A stretch of DNA of 10,174 bases from PNKC01 sp039917655 (GTDB lineage Bacteria; Chloroflexota; Dehalococcoidia; Tepidiformales; Tepidiformaceae), in contig JBDSJC010000111.1 of the NCBI GenBank assembly GCA_039917655.1, positions 1 through 10,174 on the forward strand, written 5' to 3'. The notes under the pieces are model-generated. The model was not told the origin of the DNA. It did no database searches and saw nothing but the letters and a program-made list of their open reading frames with translations. This document shows positions 1 to 6,352 of this stretch, piece after piece. The translations under genes and the position numbers were made by a program. Every line of letters starts with the position of its first letter. Positions within the stretch are counted from its first letter, which is position 1.

Positions 1-515
1 TCAAGCGGTCGGACGATGTGTGGGATGAGCGACCGCTGCTGTCGAATTTTCCGGCAAAGATAAGCGATGCCGAGGCCATTCATGGCCAGCCCCGCCCAGA
101 GGATCGGCTCTTTGAAATCGTTGAGGAAAACGGCGGCTCCTGACAGCCCGATGAGCGGGAGGGCGTCAGCGAGATGATGTGCGCAACATGCGAGCATCGC
201 CGCGGTGCTCGTACCTGTGCTTGCCGCCATCGCACCAGGGCTGCTTCGGGAATGGAGGGACCGCAGGTAAGCGAACAGTGTGACCTGAGTCCCGAACCCC
301 ACCGAAACGGCCCCAACGAACCAGCGATCCGCGGAAAGTTGGCCCTGAGCATGGGCCCAGCCCTGGGCGAGAGAGATGACGCTGAGGTAAACGCCGACCA
401 GAATCGCGGCGCCACCCAGCCCGAAGAGGATGGCCGTTGCCCACGCCTTCGGATCGCCTTGGAACACTCCGGGGATTGCGCTCAGGCCCTTCGGGCGGCG
501 AGTCACCAGGTCCAT
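1..515 (-). CDS. Polytopic membrane protein with CCxHH motif (partial, open at left edge)
   Basis: The frame is open from an ATG at 515-513 to the window edge, giving 171 visible residues and no stop. Four hydrophobic segments are seen at about residues 26-50, 65-87, 104-131 and 137-155. The third carries Cys110-Cys111-x-His-His (CCAHH) followed by Asp117, an arrangement that could bind a soft metal inside or at the face of the membrane. A Shine-Dalgarno-like GAGAGGAG lies about 7 nt before the ATG. The start overlaps the end of the upstream gene by 13 nt, so the two are probably translationally coupled and functionally linked. I do not recognise the family with certainty; it recalls small heavy-metal-related membrane proteins, and a metal role is inferred from the motif and the neighbours. 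The C-terminus lies outside the window. Confidence 0.75.
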   Translation of the reverse strand, partial: MDLVTRRPKGLSAIPGVFQGDPKAWATAILFGLGGAAILVGVYLSVISLAQGWAHAQGQLSADRWFVGAVSVGFGTQVTLFAYLRSLHSRSSPGAMAASTGTSTAAMLACCAHHLADALPLIGLSGAAVFLNDFKEPILWAGLAMNGLGIAYLCRKIRQQRSLIPHIVRPL

Positions 516-1018
516 CGGAAGCTCCTCTCAGGTGAAGCGACATCTCTGACGATGACCGTGATCCCCCGCACCAACTCATCGAGTAGCGGACGCCCATCGA
601 CTGTTGCGGGGAAACTCAGCTTCCCCTCCCGGTGATGGCCGCCTTTCGCAGCATCCCAGGCGATCGGGGCAACCTCAATGCCTCCATCGGTCCGCAACAC
701 CGCGAGCTTCGCAAGGTCGAATCCATCCAGATCTATTGAGTGGGTGTCCAGCACGGCCTTGAAGACTGGCCCAGCCTTCGAACCGTCCCAGGTTAGATCG
801 ACAGTCACGCTACCGGCGTCAGAAGTTCGCTTGCCGCCAGCAGAGGGCGACTGGCTACCGCCGCCGGGGTCGGAGCAATTGGCCGACAGGAAGGCGGCGG
901 TCAGTAGGATCCCAACGGCGAGCAGCAGTCCCAGCCGCGAAGGTCGGGACGCAAAACTCAAAGCCTTCCTTGACCCGAGATCGCCGTTCCCACGAGCGTG
1001 GGTGTTGTTGCCAACCAT
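503..1018 (-). CDS. Exported/lipoprotein-like protein with THS and GGHH motifs
   Basis: The protein has 171 residues from ATG 1018-1016. I prefer this start because AAGGA lies about 9 nt upstream and longer versions would read through the operator. A basic N-region is followed by a hydrophobic stretch (about residues 29-46) ending in Leu-Ser-Ala-Asn-Cys48. This is lipobox-like, but Asn at -1 is unusual, so lipid attachment is uncertain. A low-complexity Gly/Ser linker follows, then a compact beta-rich domain with Thr-His-Ser-Ile-Asp-Leu-Asp and, further on, Gly-Gly-His-His-Arg-Glu-Gly. The conserved-looking His residues suggest metal or ligand binding outside the membrane. I have seen this domain pattern in uncharacterised bacterial proteins but cannot name a family. 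The gene is first in a unit with the CCxHH membrane protein and is divergent from the BlaI-type repressor gene. The dyad at 1031-1050 sits 12 nt before its start, so repression is likely. Confidence 0.75.
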   Translation of the reverse strand: MVGNNTHARGNGDLGSRKALSFASRPSRLGLLLAVGILLTAAFLSANCSDPGGGSQSPSAGGKRTSDAGSVTVDLTWDGSKAGPVFKAVLDTHSIDLDGFDLAKLAVLRTDGGIEVAPIAWDAAKGGHHREGKLSFPATVDGRPLLDELVRGITVIVRDVASPERSFRWTW

Positions 1019-1030
1019 CGTTCGATTCCT

Positions 1031-1050
1031 TACTACGTTCAGTCGTACTA
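1031..1050 (-). promoter_or_regulatory. Operator-like dyad, copy A
   Basis: On the minus strand, toward the lipoprotein-like gene, this reads TAGTACGACTGAACGTAGTA: arms TAGTAC and GTAGTA around an 8-bp spacer, one mismatch from a perfect inverted repeat. It ends 12 nt before the ATG at 1018 and just before the ribosome binding site. A weak -10-like TATGGT lies 5 nt upstream of TACGAC, which would put the dyad over the transcription start, as for a repressor. It matches three other copies in the window. Confidence 0.65.
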
Positions 1051-1061
1051 CAACCATAGTG
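1046..1061. promoter_or_regulatory. Second, shorter BlaI-type dyad overlapping copy A
   Basis: The plus strand reads TACTACAACCATAGTG: TACTAC, a 4-bp spacer, then ATAGTG, with an exact ACTA-N6-TAGT core. The 16-bp TACTAC-N4 geometry resembles classical bla/mec operators better than the N8 copies do. It lies between the divergent lipoprotein-like gene and the BlaI-type gene and overlaps the last 5 bp of copy A, so it may serve autoregulation. The right arm is imperfect. Confidence 0.4.
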
Positions 1062-1158
1062 TGGCCTCGCGCGGGCGCCGGTGGGGATGGCCGGGTGGCC
1101 AATCTTCCGGGGCCGAACGACCCGGCAGTGACGGCTACAAATGCTTTACGCTGGTGAC

Positions 1159-1566
1159 ATGAACGAACGATCGGAGCCTGCGGCGCAGTCCACGTCGGTC
1201 GGTGAGCTCGAGGCCAGTGTGCTAGCGGCCTTATGGGACAATGGCGAGCTCGCCACCCCGGAGGTGTTCAACCAGGTGGGGAGGCCGAGGGGTCTGGCAT
1301 ACACCACCATCCTGACCGTGCTGCAGCGCTTATACCGCAAGGGTCTCGTGTCTCGCAGGCGCGAAGGCAAGGCTCACGTCTACTCGCCAGCTATTTCGCG
1401 CGAAGAGTTCTCCGGGCGCCGTGGTGAATTCTTGGCCAGCGCCATGGCCGGACTCGGCCCGGTTGGCCGTTCGGTCAACGACAGTCGTCCTCTAAGTTGT
1501 AGAATGCACCGTCGAGCGGTCTTTGCGAGGAGTCGCCATGAGGGAATCCCCACCCGTTCAATGTGA
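1159..1566 (+). CDS. BlaI/MecI/CopY-family winged-helix repressor, atypical C-terminus
   Basis: The protein has 135 residues from ATG 1159. An in-frame ATG at 1141 would add six residues; neither has a strong ribosome binding site. Residues 14-77 match the penicillinase-repressor winged helix: an ELE..VL..LW helix, then the recognition region AYTTILTVLQRLYRKGLV (48-65), a basic wing (RRREGKAHVYSP) and the SREEF linker. Family members normally continue with C-terminal helices used for dimerisation, about 120-130 residues in total. Here similarity fades after about residue 97 (AGLGPVG), and the rest is Arg/Ser/Cys-rich without obvious helices. This may mean a frameshift near 1465, an altered dimer interface or simple divergence. 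In the family the protein represses metal- or beta-lactam-inducible genes as a dimer. The divergent operator at 1031-1061 and three related dyads suggest it controls the surrounding minus-strand units; that link is inferred. Confidence 0.8.
   Translation: MNERSEPAAQSTSVGELEASVLAALWDNGELATPEVFNQVGRPRGLAYTTILTVLQRLYRKGLVSRRREGKAHVYSPAISREEFSGRRGEFLASAMAGLGPVGRSVNDSRPLSCRMHRRAVFARSRHEGIPTRSM
1490..1505 (+). promoter_or_regulatory. Weak promoter/operator candidate before the M50 gene
   Basis: The sequence TCTAAGTTGTAGAAT contains an inverted TCTA/TAGA and a -10-like TAGAAT (1500-1505). The complementary strand, TTCTACAACTTAGAGG, resembles the dyad at 1046-1061 over TCTACAAC. It lies inside the tail of the repressor reading frame, 33 nt before the short ORF at 1538. 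No good -35 is visible, so this is a weak candidate. Confidence 0.2.
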
Positions 1567-1615
1567 GACCGACCTGCGCACCGAGCCACGCGATGGCCCG
1601 GCTCGGGACGTGTAG
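1538..1615 (+). pseudogene. 25-codon ORF, possible remnant of a CBS-domain gene or leader peptide
   Basis: The ORF has an ATG at 1538 with a strong GAGGAG 6 nt upstream and a TAG stop at 1613-1615, four nucleotides before the M50 gene's ATG. It overlaps the end of the repressor frame. The 25-residue product begins MRESPPVQCETDLRT, which resembles the first strand and helix start of a CBS domain. After that point the resemblance continues in another frame (SHAMARLGTCSD, encoded just upstream of 1620), which suggests one frameshift in an ancestral CBS-domain sequence. Alternatively it is a leader ORF whose translation couples to the M50 gene. The piece is short, so homology is suggestive only. 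Confidence 0.3.
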
Positions 1616-1619
1616 CGAC

Positions 1620-2783
1620 ATGCCGAAAACCACCTTTCGTGTTGCCCGGATCGCGGGCATTGATATCGAAATCCACTTCTCCTGGCTGATCATCCTCGCG
1701 CTCGTCTCTTGGACGCTCGCGGATGGCGTGTTTCCTGACTACTACGACGGGTGGAGCACCGCCACCTACTGGATCGTCGGGGTGTCTGCCGCGGTGCTCC
1801 TGTTTGTGACCGTGCTGATCCACGAGCTGGCGCACGCGCTCGTAGCGATCAGACGGGGTGTGCCAGTGCCGCGCATCACCCTGTTCATTTTCGGAGGGGT
1901 TTCGCAACTCGCCCGCCAACCGGAGACCGCGCGGACGGAGTTCATGATCGCCGCAGCCGGACCGCTGATGAGCCTCGTCATCGCGGCGATCTCCGGAGTA
2001 CTGGCCATCACGGCCGGTACTGTCAACGAGAAGGCGGAAGGTATCTTCGGCTACCTGGCCGCGGTCAACGTGCTCCTTGGCGTCTTTAACCTGCTCCCCG
2101 GTTTCCCATTGGACGGCGGTCGCGTGCTCCGCTCCATCGTCTGGGGCCGCACCCACAGTTTTCGGCGGGCTACGAACATCGCTGCGGGGGTCGGGGAATT
2201 TTTTGCCTACGCTTTGATGGGCCTTGGGTTCGTATTCATCCTCAACGGGTTCCTATGGAACGGGATCTGGTTCGGTTTCATCGGCTGGTTTCTGCTCGGG
2301 GCCGCGAAGGGCGAGTCAGCGCAGCTTCAGCTCGATACGATCCTTCGCCCACTCCGCGCGCGCAACGTGATGCACGCGGACTTCATCAGCGTCCTACCCG
2401 GGATCCCGGTGCAAGAGGTGGTCGATCGCTACATGGTGGAGCAGGGTGAGCGAGTTGTGATGGTCGCCAACGGCGGCGCTGTCCTTGGCATCCTCACTGT
2501 GACCGATGTCCAGCGTGTGCCCCGCGAGGACTGGCCCAACACCCCAGCCCAACGGATCATGACACCTCGCGAGAAGGTGACGACCGTATCGACGGAGACG
2601 CCAGCACTCGATGTCCTGCAACTGCTGGGTGAGCGCCGACTCAACCAGGTGCCCGTGCTTGAGGACGGGCGGATGGTTGGGCTTATCACGCGCCGGGAGC
2701 TTCTTGATCGCGTGCATCTCGCTGGCTCTCTCGCGCCAAACCAGCCGCCGACGGACGAGTCAGCCGCGCCAAGGGAGACCTGA
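1620..2783 (+). CDS. M50B site-2 protease with two C-terminal CBS domains
   Basis: The protein has 387 residues from ATG 1620. A GTG at 1563 is possible, but the family starts near the segment beginning KTTFRVARIAGIDIEIHFSW. The zinc motif is complete: HELAH at residues 68-72 inside a transmembrane helix, with the third ligand Asp165 in NLLPGFPLDGGR. The conserved segment FIFGGVSQL at 89-97 is also present. Further membrane segments span about 110-133, 143-158 and 195-227. Two CBS domains follow, about 249-300 (RNVMHADF...) and 310-370 (RIMTPREK... through RELLDRV); CBS pairs usually bind adenosine nucleotides and gate activity. The family performs intramembrane cleavage, often of anti-sigma factors or membrane-bound regulators; the substrate here is unknown. 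The gene lies in the direction of the repressor gene and converges on the ABC operon, suggesting an envelope-stress role. Nothing essential appears missing. Confidence 0.9.
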   Translation: MPKTTFRVARIAGIDIEIHFSWLIILALVSWTLADGVFPDYYDGWSTATYWIVGVSAAVLLFVTVLIHELAHALVAIRRGVPVPRITLFIFGGVSQLARQPETARTEFMIAAAGPLMSLVIAAISGVLAITAGTVNEKAEGIFGYLAAVNVLLGVFNLLPGFPLDGGRVLRSIVWGRTHSFRRATNIAAGVGEFFAYALMGLGFVFILNGFLWNGIWFGFIGWFLLGAAKGESAQLQLDTILRPLRARNVMHADFISVLPGIPVQEVVDRYMVEQGERVVMVANGGAVLGILTVTDVQRVPREDWPNTPAQRIMTPREKVTTVSTETPALDVLQLLGERRLNQVPVLEDGRMVGLITRRELLDRVHLAGSLAPNQPPTDESAAPRET

Positions 2784-2883
2784 CGCCCGGCGCGTACCCA
2801 AGGGAGCTGCGTCAGTCTGCTACAGCGTGTGGTTGTTTTGGCTGGATCGGTGCGTAGCCGCGGATCGCTGCCAGAATCCCTCG

Positions 2884-3723
2884 TCAAGCATCCGGCGCCG
2901 CCGATCGGGTGGCTTCTTGAGTTCCGAGAAACTCGTCGCGGCAGCCTTTGGCACAGAAGTAGTAGATCTCGCCGTCTCGCATGCCGGTAACAGACTCGTC
3001 GCGCTCGACAGCCATCCCGCAGACAGGGTCCGTGGCCATTTCGACAATGTCCTTGAACTGGCCATCCTCCAGCCAGAGAACGCGGTCGGCGATATCCTTG
3101 ATGCGCGCGTCATGGGAGACGATGACCACGCTGCGACTGCCTTCTTTGGCGATCTCTTGCAGCAGGCGCATCGTCTCGCGGCCATGGGCGGAATCCAGGT
3201 TCGCTGTCGGCTCATCAGCAAGGATGACCTTCGGGCCGTTGATCAGAGAGCGGGCGATCGCGACGCGTTGCTTCTCTCCGCCTGAAAGCTTCTCCGGCGA
3301 AAAATGTAAACGCTGTCCGAGTCCGAGCTTTGTTAGCAAGGCCGCCGCCCTCTTGGCGGCGTCGCGACGACTCATCCCGGTGAGTTCCGCGGCGATGGCA
3401 ACGTTGTCCTGGACGCTCAGCGCTGAGAGGAGGTTGAAGTCCTGGAAGATGAATCCGAAGTTGTGCAGGCGGACATTCGGGAGTTTACGTTCGGAGAGAG
3501 CACTGATATCCAGGTTGTCAACTGTTATCGTCCCCTCGCTCGGCTTCATAAGAGCTCCGAGCATCATCAGGAGGGTAGATTTACCGGACCCAGACGGTCC
3601 CATGATGAGGACGACCTCACCCGGACCGACGCTGAGCGTCACGTCCTTCACGGCGACCACTTCGGTTTCGCCCGAGCCGAACCGCTTCGTGACGTGCTCG
3701 ACCTGGAGGCCTGTGCTTTCCAT
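2884..3723 (-). CDS. ABC exporter ATPase fused to a C-terminal YHS metal-binding domain
   Basis: The protein has 279 residues. Residues 6-225 form a MacB/LolD-type ATPase: Walker A GPSGSGKST (42-50), Q-loop Gln94, signature LSGGEKQR (146-153), Walker B ILADEPTANLD (167-177) and switch His204. All catalytic residues are present. Typical proteins of this class end near residue 225-230. Here a YHS domain follows directly: DPVCGM at 232-237 and YYFCAKGCRDEF at 254-265, keeping the three Cys (235, 257, 261). YHS domains are known from copper ATPases and other metal proteins, so the tail may sense or bind metal on the cytoplasmic side. The ATG at 3723 lies 2 nt after the permease stop, so translation is coupled. 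It is last in the operon. Both halves are confidently assigned; coupling of metal binding to ATPase activity is inferred. Confidence 0.92.
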   Translation of the reverse strand: MESTGLQVEHVTKRFGSGETEVVAVKDVTLSVGPGEVVLIMGPSGSGKSTLLMMLGALMKPSEGTITVDNLDISALSERKLPNVRLHNFGFIFQDFNLLSALSVQDNVAIAAELTGMSRRDAAKRAAALLTKLGLGQRLHFSPEKLSGGEKQRVAIARSLINGPKVILADEPTANLDSAHGRETMRLLQEIAKEGSRSVVIVSHDARIKDIADRVLWLEDGQFKDIVEMATDPVCGMAVERDESVTGMRDGEIYYFCAKGCRDEFLGTQEATRSAAPDA

Positions 3724-3725
3724 AG

Positions 3726-4838
3726 CTATCCCTTCCGCATGGCGGTGATTGGTTCGAGGCCCGCGAGATGTCTCGCGGGCAGGAGAGCGGCGAGGCCCGC
3801 CAGGAGCACAGAGATCGCGGCCACGCGGAGCACCGAGGCAGTGCTGACACTGATTACCAGCAGCTCGTTGAAGCGTGGGATCGCCTGGGAAAGAAGCAGC
3901 GTGATGCCGAGCGCGGCTATCAGCCCGAGCCCGACGCTAATGAACGCCTGGAGCACGACGACCTGGTAGAGGCGGCCGTTGCTCACGCCAATAGCTTTGA
4001 GCACACCGTACTCGCGTCGGCGAGCGATCGTCGCGATGTAAACAGTCAGGACAACCACGGCGAGGCCAGTCAGGTAGCCGGCCGTATTCATGATGCTGAC
4101 GATGTCGGCGCTCATGTCCTTGACGAGCTTGCCTTCCTGTGCAGCGAATTCCGCGCGCGTCTGGACGGTGACACCGCTAACGTTTTGGGCGATTCGCGCT
4201 GAGACGGCGGCGGCAGATTCGCCCGGCTTCACCTTAACGAGGAGGTAGCTGATGACCGTGCCCTGGCCGCGGACGCTCGCGAATTCGTCCATCCGGATAA
4301 AGGTAGCCGAGCTGACGAGGCTCGATGTCCCGGAGGTAAGCCCGGCGACCCGCACATCCCTGCCGAGCACGGTGACCCGATCGCCGACGCCCACCCCTGC
4401 CTTCGCGGCGATTGCATGGTCGATGATCGCCTCGTCTGGCCCGAGCTGTGAATTGCCGTCAACGATGTTCCAGGGGCCTCCCATGGGAGCACCCAGGGCT
4501 ACGCCAAAGACGTAGGCTATGTAGTCCTTGCCACCAGCCTGGATCATGTCCTGGGCATAAAGAATGGGGACCGCCTGCTCGACACCCGGCACCACGGCGA
4601 CCTGATCCGTCACAGACGCGGGCAGCGCCGACGATGACATGTGCATCGTGTTAACACCTTGCTGCGAGACCCAGACGTCAGCACCGGCATGGTCGATGTA
4701 GGCGGTGAGCCTACTCTGGGCGCCGTCGAAGACTGCTCCGAAGAAGAGCACGAGGGTGAGGGCAAGTCCAAGGCCGCTGACGGAAAAAAGGAAGCGCGGC
4801 TTGTTCTGTACGAGGTTGGCTATTGCGAGATGGAGCAC
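3726..4838 (-). CDS. FtsX-like ABC permease (second of two)
   Basis: The protein has 370 residues from GTG 4838-4836. AGGAGG, overlapping the preceding gene's TAA stop, serves as ribosome binding site. The topology is that of MacB/FtsX permeases: one N-terminal membrane helix (about 13-35), a large external domain (about 36-255), then three C-terminal helices (about 251-272, 295-317 and 334-355). The family motif R-R-E-Y-G-V-L-K-A-I-G follows the second helix, and the C-terminus reads LLPARHLAGLEP, both typical. The external domain contains a short Met/His stretch (TMHMSSS) near its start that could be a metal ligand but may be incidental. With the upstream permease it would form a heterodimer powered by the YHS-tailed ATPase. 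No membrane-fusion partner is encoded nearby. The substrate is unknown; metal or metal-damaged lipid or lipoprotein cargo is a guess from the context. Confidence 0.9.
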   Translation of the reverse strand: MLHLAIANLVQNKPRFLFSVSGLGLALTLVLFFGAVFDGAQSRLTAYIDHAGADVWVSQQGVNTMHMSSSALPASVTDQVAVVPGVEQAVPILYAQDMIQAGGKDYIAYVFGVALGAPMGGPWNIVDGNSQLGPDEAIIDHAIAAKAGVGVGDRVTVLGRDVRVAGLTSGTSSLVSSATFIRMDEFASVRGQGTVISYLLVKVKPGESAAAVSARIAQNVSGVTVQTRAEFAAQEGKLVKDMSADIVSIMNTAGYLTGLAVVVLTVYIATIARRREYGVLKAIGVSNGRLYQVVVLQAFISVGLGLIAALGITLLLSQAIPRFNELLVISVSTASVLRVAAISVLLAGLAALLPARHLAGLEPITAMRKG

Positions 4839-4842
4839 GAGC

Positions 4843-5994
4843 TTACCTCCTGAACACGTCTGCTGGGGCGAGCCGCCCGGCCGAGCGCGCGGGCACCAGG
4901 CCGCCGGCGAGCGCCATGACTAACCCCACCACGATCGTCGCGGCGATCGCCGACGGTTCGATGATGACGAGGAACTGCGGCTTTAAGAAGGTGACGATCG
5001 AACGGCCCGCAAATGCGAAGGCCACGCCGAGCAATCCGCCGAGGCTCCCGGAAACGAGCGACTGAGAGACCACGACCTCGTAGAGCAGGCCATTCCCGGC
5101 GCCGATCGCTTTGACGATGCCGTACTCGCTGCGCCGTTCCTTGGTCGCTGTATAGATCACCATCCCGACGACAAGGGCGCCGACGACAAAGGCTGCCGCG
5201 ACCATCACGAGGATGACCTGGTCGATGATACCTGAGACGACTGCCGCGTCGTTCGACATGACGTCGCTCTTGAGGAGGACGTTCGTGCCCGGCACCGCTT
5301 GCAGCTTCCTGACCAGTTCGGCTGGTGTTGTCCCCGGAGACGGTACGACGAGGAGAAGGCTGGCCCCCTCTGGTGCGAGGACGATCGATTCGACTGCTGT
5401 TTTGCGGGCGAAGGCGTAGCTCCCTGTCCAGGAGGCGGTTTCGTTCGAGAGGCCGACGATCCGCATCGTGCGCCCGCCGACTTCGAACGAATCATCAATC
5501 TTGAGGTTGTGACGGCGTGCAAGTATGCGGTCGAGCGCGACCTCATCGTCGGCTGTAGGTTCCCGCCCTTCCCCGAGATCCCAAGGACCACCGCCGAGTG
5601 CGGCGTTGTACCCAACGAGTTTGATGACCTCTTTCGTGCCGTGAAGGTCGGAGAGGCCCATCGTAAGAAGGATTGGTATCACTTGCGCGACGCCGGGCAT
5701 CGAGGCGACAGCATCAGCCACCTGAGGCGCCAAGAATTGGGCTGAGCCTGTACTCGTGGTGCGGCCTCCTGGCGGCATGATGGCGACTGAACCGGGCGCA
5801 TTGTCGAGGTAGACCACGGAGCTCCGCCTCACCCCAGCGCGCAGTCCCAACAGGAAGAGGATGAGCATCAACGCGAGCGCAACCGCGACCACGCTGAGGA
5901 TGAAGCGCACCCTGTCCTGGAGCAGGTTTCGTAGCGCCAGGTGCCAGGCGGACGCCAGCGAGCGGAACGGAGTGCCGCCTCGCCCGCCGCTCAC
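4843..5994 (-). CDS. FtsX-like ABC permease (first of two)
   Basis: The protein has 383 residues from a GTG at 5994-5992, preceded by GGAG about 8 nt upstream. A TTG at 6054 would add 20 residues, but those codons overlap a YHS-like coding segment in another frame, so I prefer the GTG. That GTG overlaps the stop of the upstream frame (GTGA), as expected for a coupled operon. One helix (about 30-52) is followed by an external domain and three C-terminal helices. The motif R-R-S-E-Y-G-I-V-K-A-I-G and the ending GGLVPARSAGRLAP are diagnostic of FtsX/MacB permeases. The external domain has an odd Pro/Gly/Ser/Thr-rich patch (PPGGRTTSTGS). It differs clearly from its neighbour at 3726-4838, which implies a heteromeric exporter. 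Transcription probably begins near the dyad at 6180-6199. Confidence 0.88.
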   Translation of the reverse strand: MSGGRGGTPFRSLASAWHLALRNLLQDRVRFILSVVAVALALMLILFLLGLRAGVRRSSVVYLDNAPGSVAIMPPGGRTTSTGSAQFLAPQVADAVASMPGVAQVIPILLTMGLSDLHGTKEVIKLVGYNAALGGGPWDLGEGREPTADDEVALDRILARRHNLKIDDSFEVGGRTMRIVGLSNETASWTGSYAFARKTAVESIVLAPEGASLLLVVPSPGTTPAELVRKLQAVPGTNVLLKSDVMSNDAAVVSGIIDQVILVMVAAAFVVGALVVGMVIYTATKERRSEYGIVKAIGAGNGLLYEVVVSQSLVSGSLGGLLGVAFAFAGRSIVTFLKPQFLVIIEPSAIAATIVVGLVMALAGGLVPARSAGRLAPADVFRR

Positions 5995-6133
5995 TTCGGG
6001 AACTCCGCGAGATTCGCGACTAACGTGCGGGGACTCGCTCCCGAGCAGAAGCAATCGGTGGCGCCCTCATACTCCGCCCTCCCAACGGCGTCGTTCGCCG
6101 CCAGCGTCATCCGGACACCGTATCTTTTTTCAC
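5991..6133 (-). pseudogene. Degenerate YHS-domain small gene, frameshifted
   Basis: A GGAGG about 8 nt upstream leads into GTG 6133-6131, which reads MKKDTVSG and then stops (TGA 6109-6107). The frame shifted by one continues from ATG 6110-6108: MTLAANDAVGRAEYEG, then CFCSGASPRTLVANLAEF, to TGA 5993-5991. Joined, the order matches a YHS domain, K-D-P-V-C-G-M-T-V then R-x-E-Y-E-G then Y-F-C-S-x-x-C-K-x-x-F-x-A-N-P-x-x-F. The deviations are Pro to Thr and Cys to Ser in the first motif, a one-base loss next to Gly-Met, and Cys to Ser plus Pro to Leu in the last motif. Only the CFCS Cys residues remain. The frame ends in a GTGA overlap with the permease start, so this was the operon's first gene. 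A broken copy is most likely; recoding or reinitiation at the ATGA is a weaker alternative. Confidence 0.6.
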
Positions 6134-6179
6134 CGTTTTGTCCTCCGCGAAGCTCGTGGCTAGACCGCTGACTACGGCA

Positions 6180-6199
6180 TACTACTCCAGGTCGTAGTA
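6180..6199 (-). promoter_or_regulatory. Operator-like dyad, copy B (best copy)
   Basis: The minus strand, toward the ABC operon, reads TACTACGACCTGGAGTAGTA: perfect 6-bp inverted arms TACTAC and GTAGTA with an 8-bp spacer. It ends 46 nt before the GTG of the broken YHS gene that opens the operon. No clear -10 is visible just upstream, unlike copies A and D. The TAGTAT at its downstream edge is the only TA-rich hexamer. Confidence 0.65.
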
Positions 6200-6352
6200 G
6201 TGCCGCTCCTGGACCGGCTGGACGCTGCACGCTCCCGGTTGAGGGCACCCATGGCCTACAGTCGCACTCACGACGCCCATCGAGCGGAGCGTTAAGCCCG
6301 ATGCCAGACGACCGAACGGAGAGGTCTGCCCACCTCCAGCTACGGCTCGCGG

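Noticed and set aside
166..597. Minus-strand open frame of 143 codons
   Set aside because: Its product is low complexity and it overlaps the membrane protein frame, which has clear hydrophobic segments and a ribosome site.
1740..1748. TACTACGAC, identical to the left half of the operator
   Set aside because: It lies inside the site-2 protease gene (encoding Asp-Tyr-Tyr-Asp-Gly) and has no GTAGTA arm at the right distance.
2784..2883. Possible bidirectional terminator between the convergent protease and ATPase genes
   Set aside because: I could not find a stable GC-rich stem with a T-run on either strand.
4513..4527. GTAG-containing sequence resembling an operator arm in the second permease gene
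   Set aside because: Coding sequence (Asp-Tyr-Ile-Ala-Tyr) without the partner arm.
6200..6352. Short GAGGT/ACCTC stem behind the methyltransferase-like gene as a terminator
   Set aside because: Only 5 bp and no T-run; chance pairing is likely.
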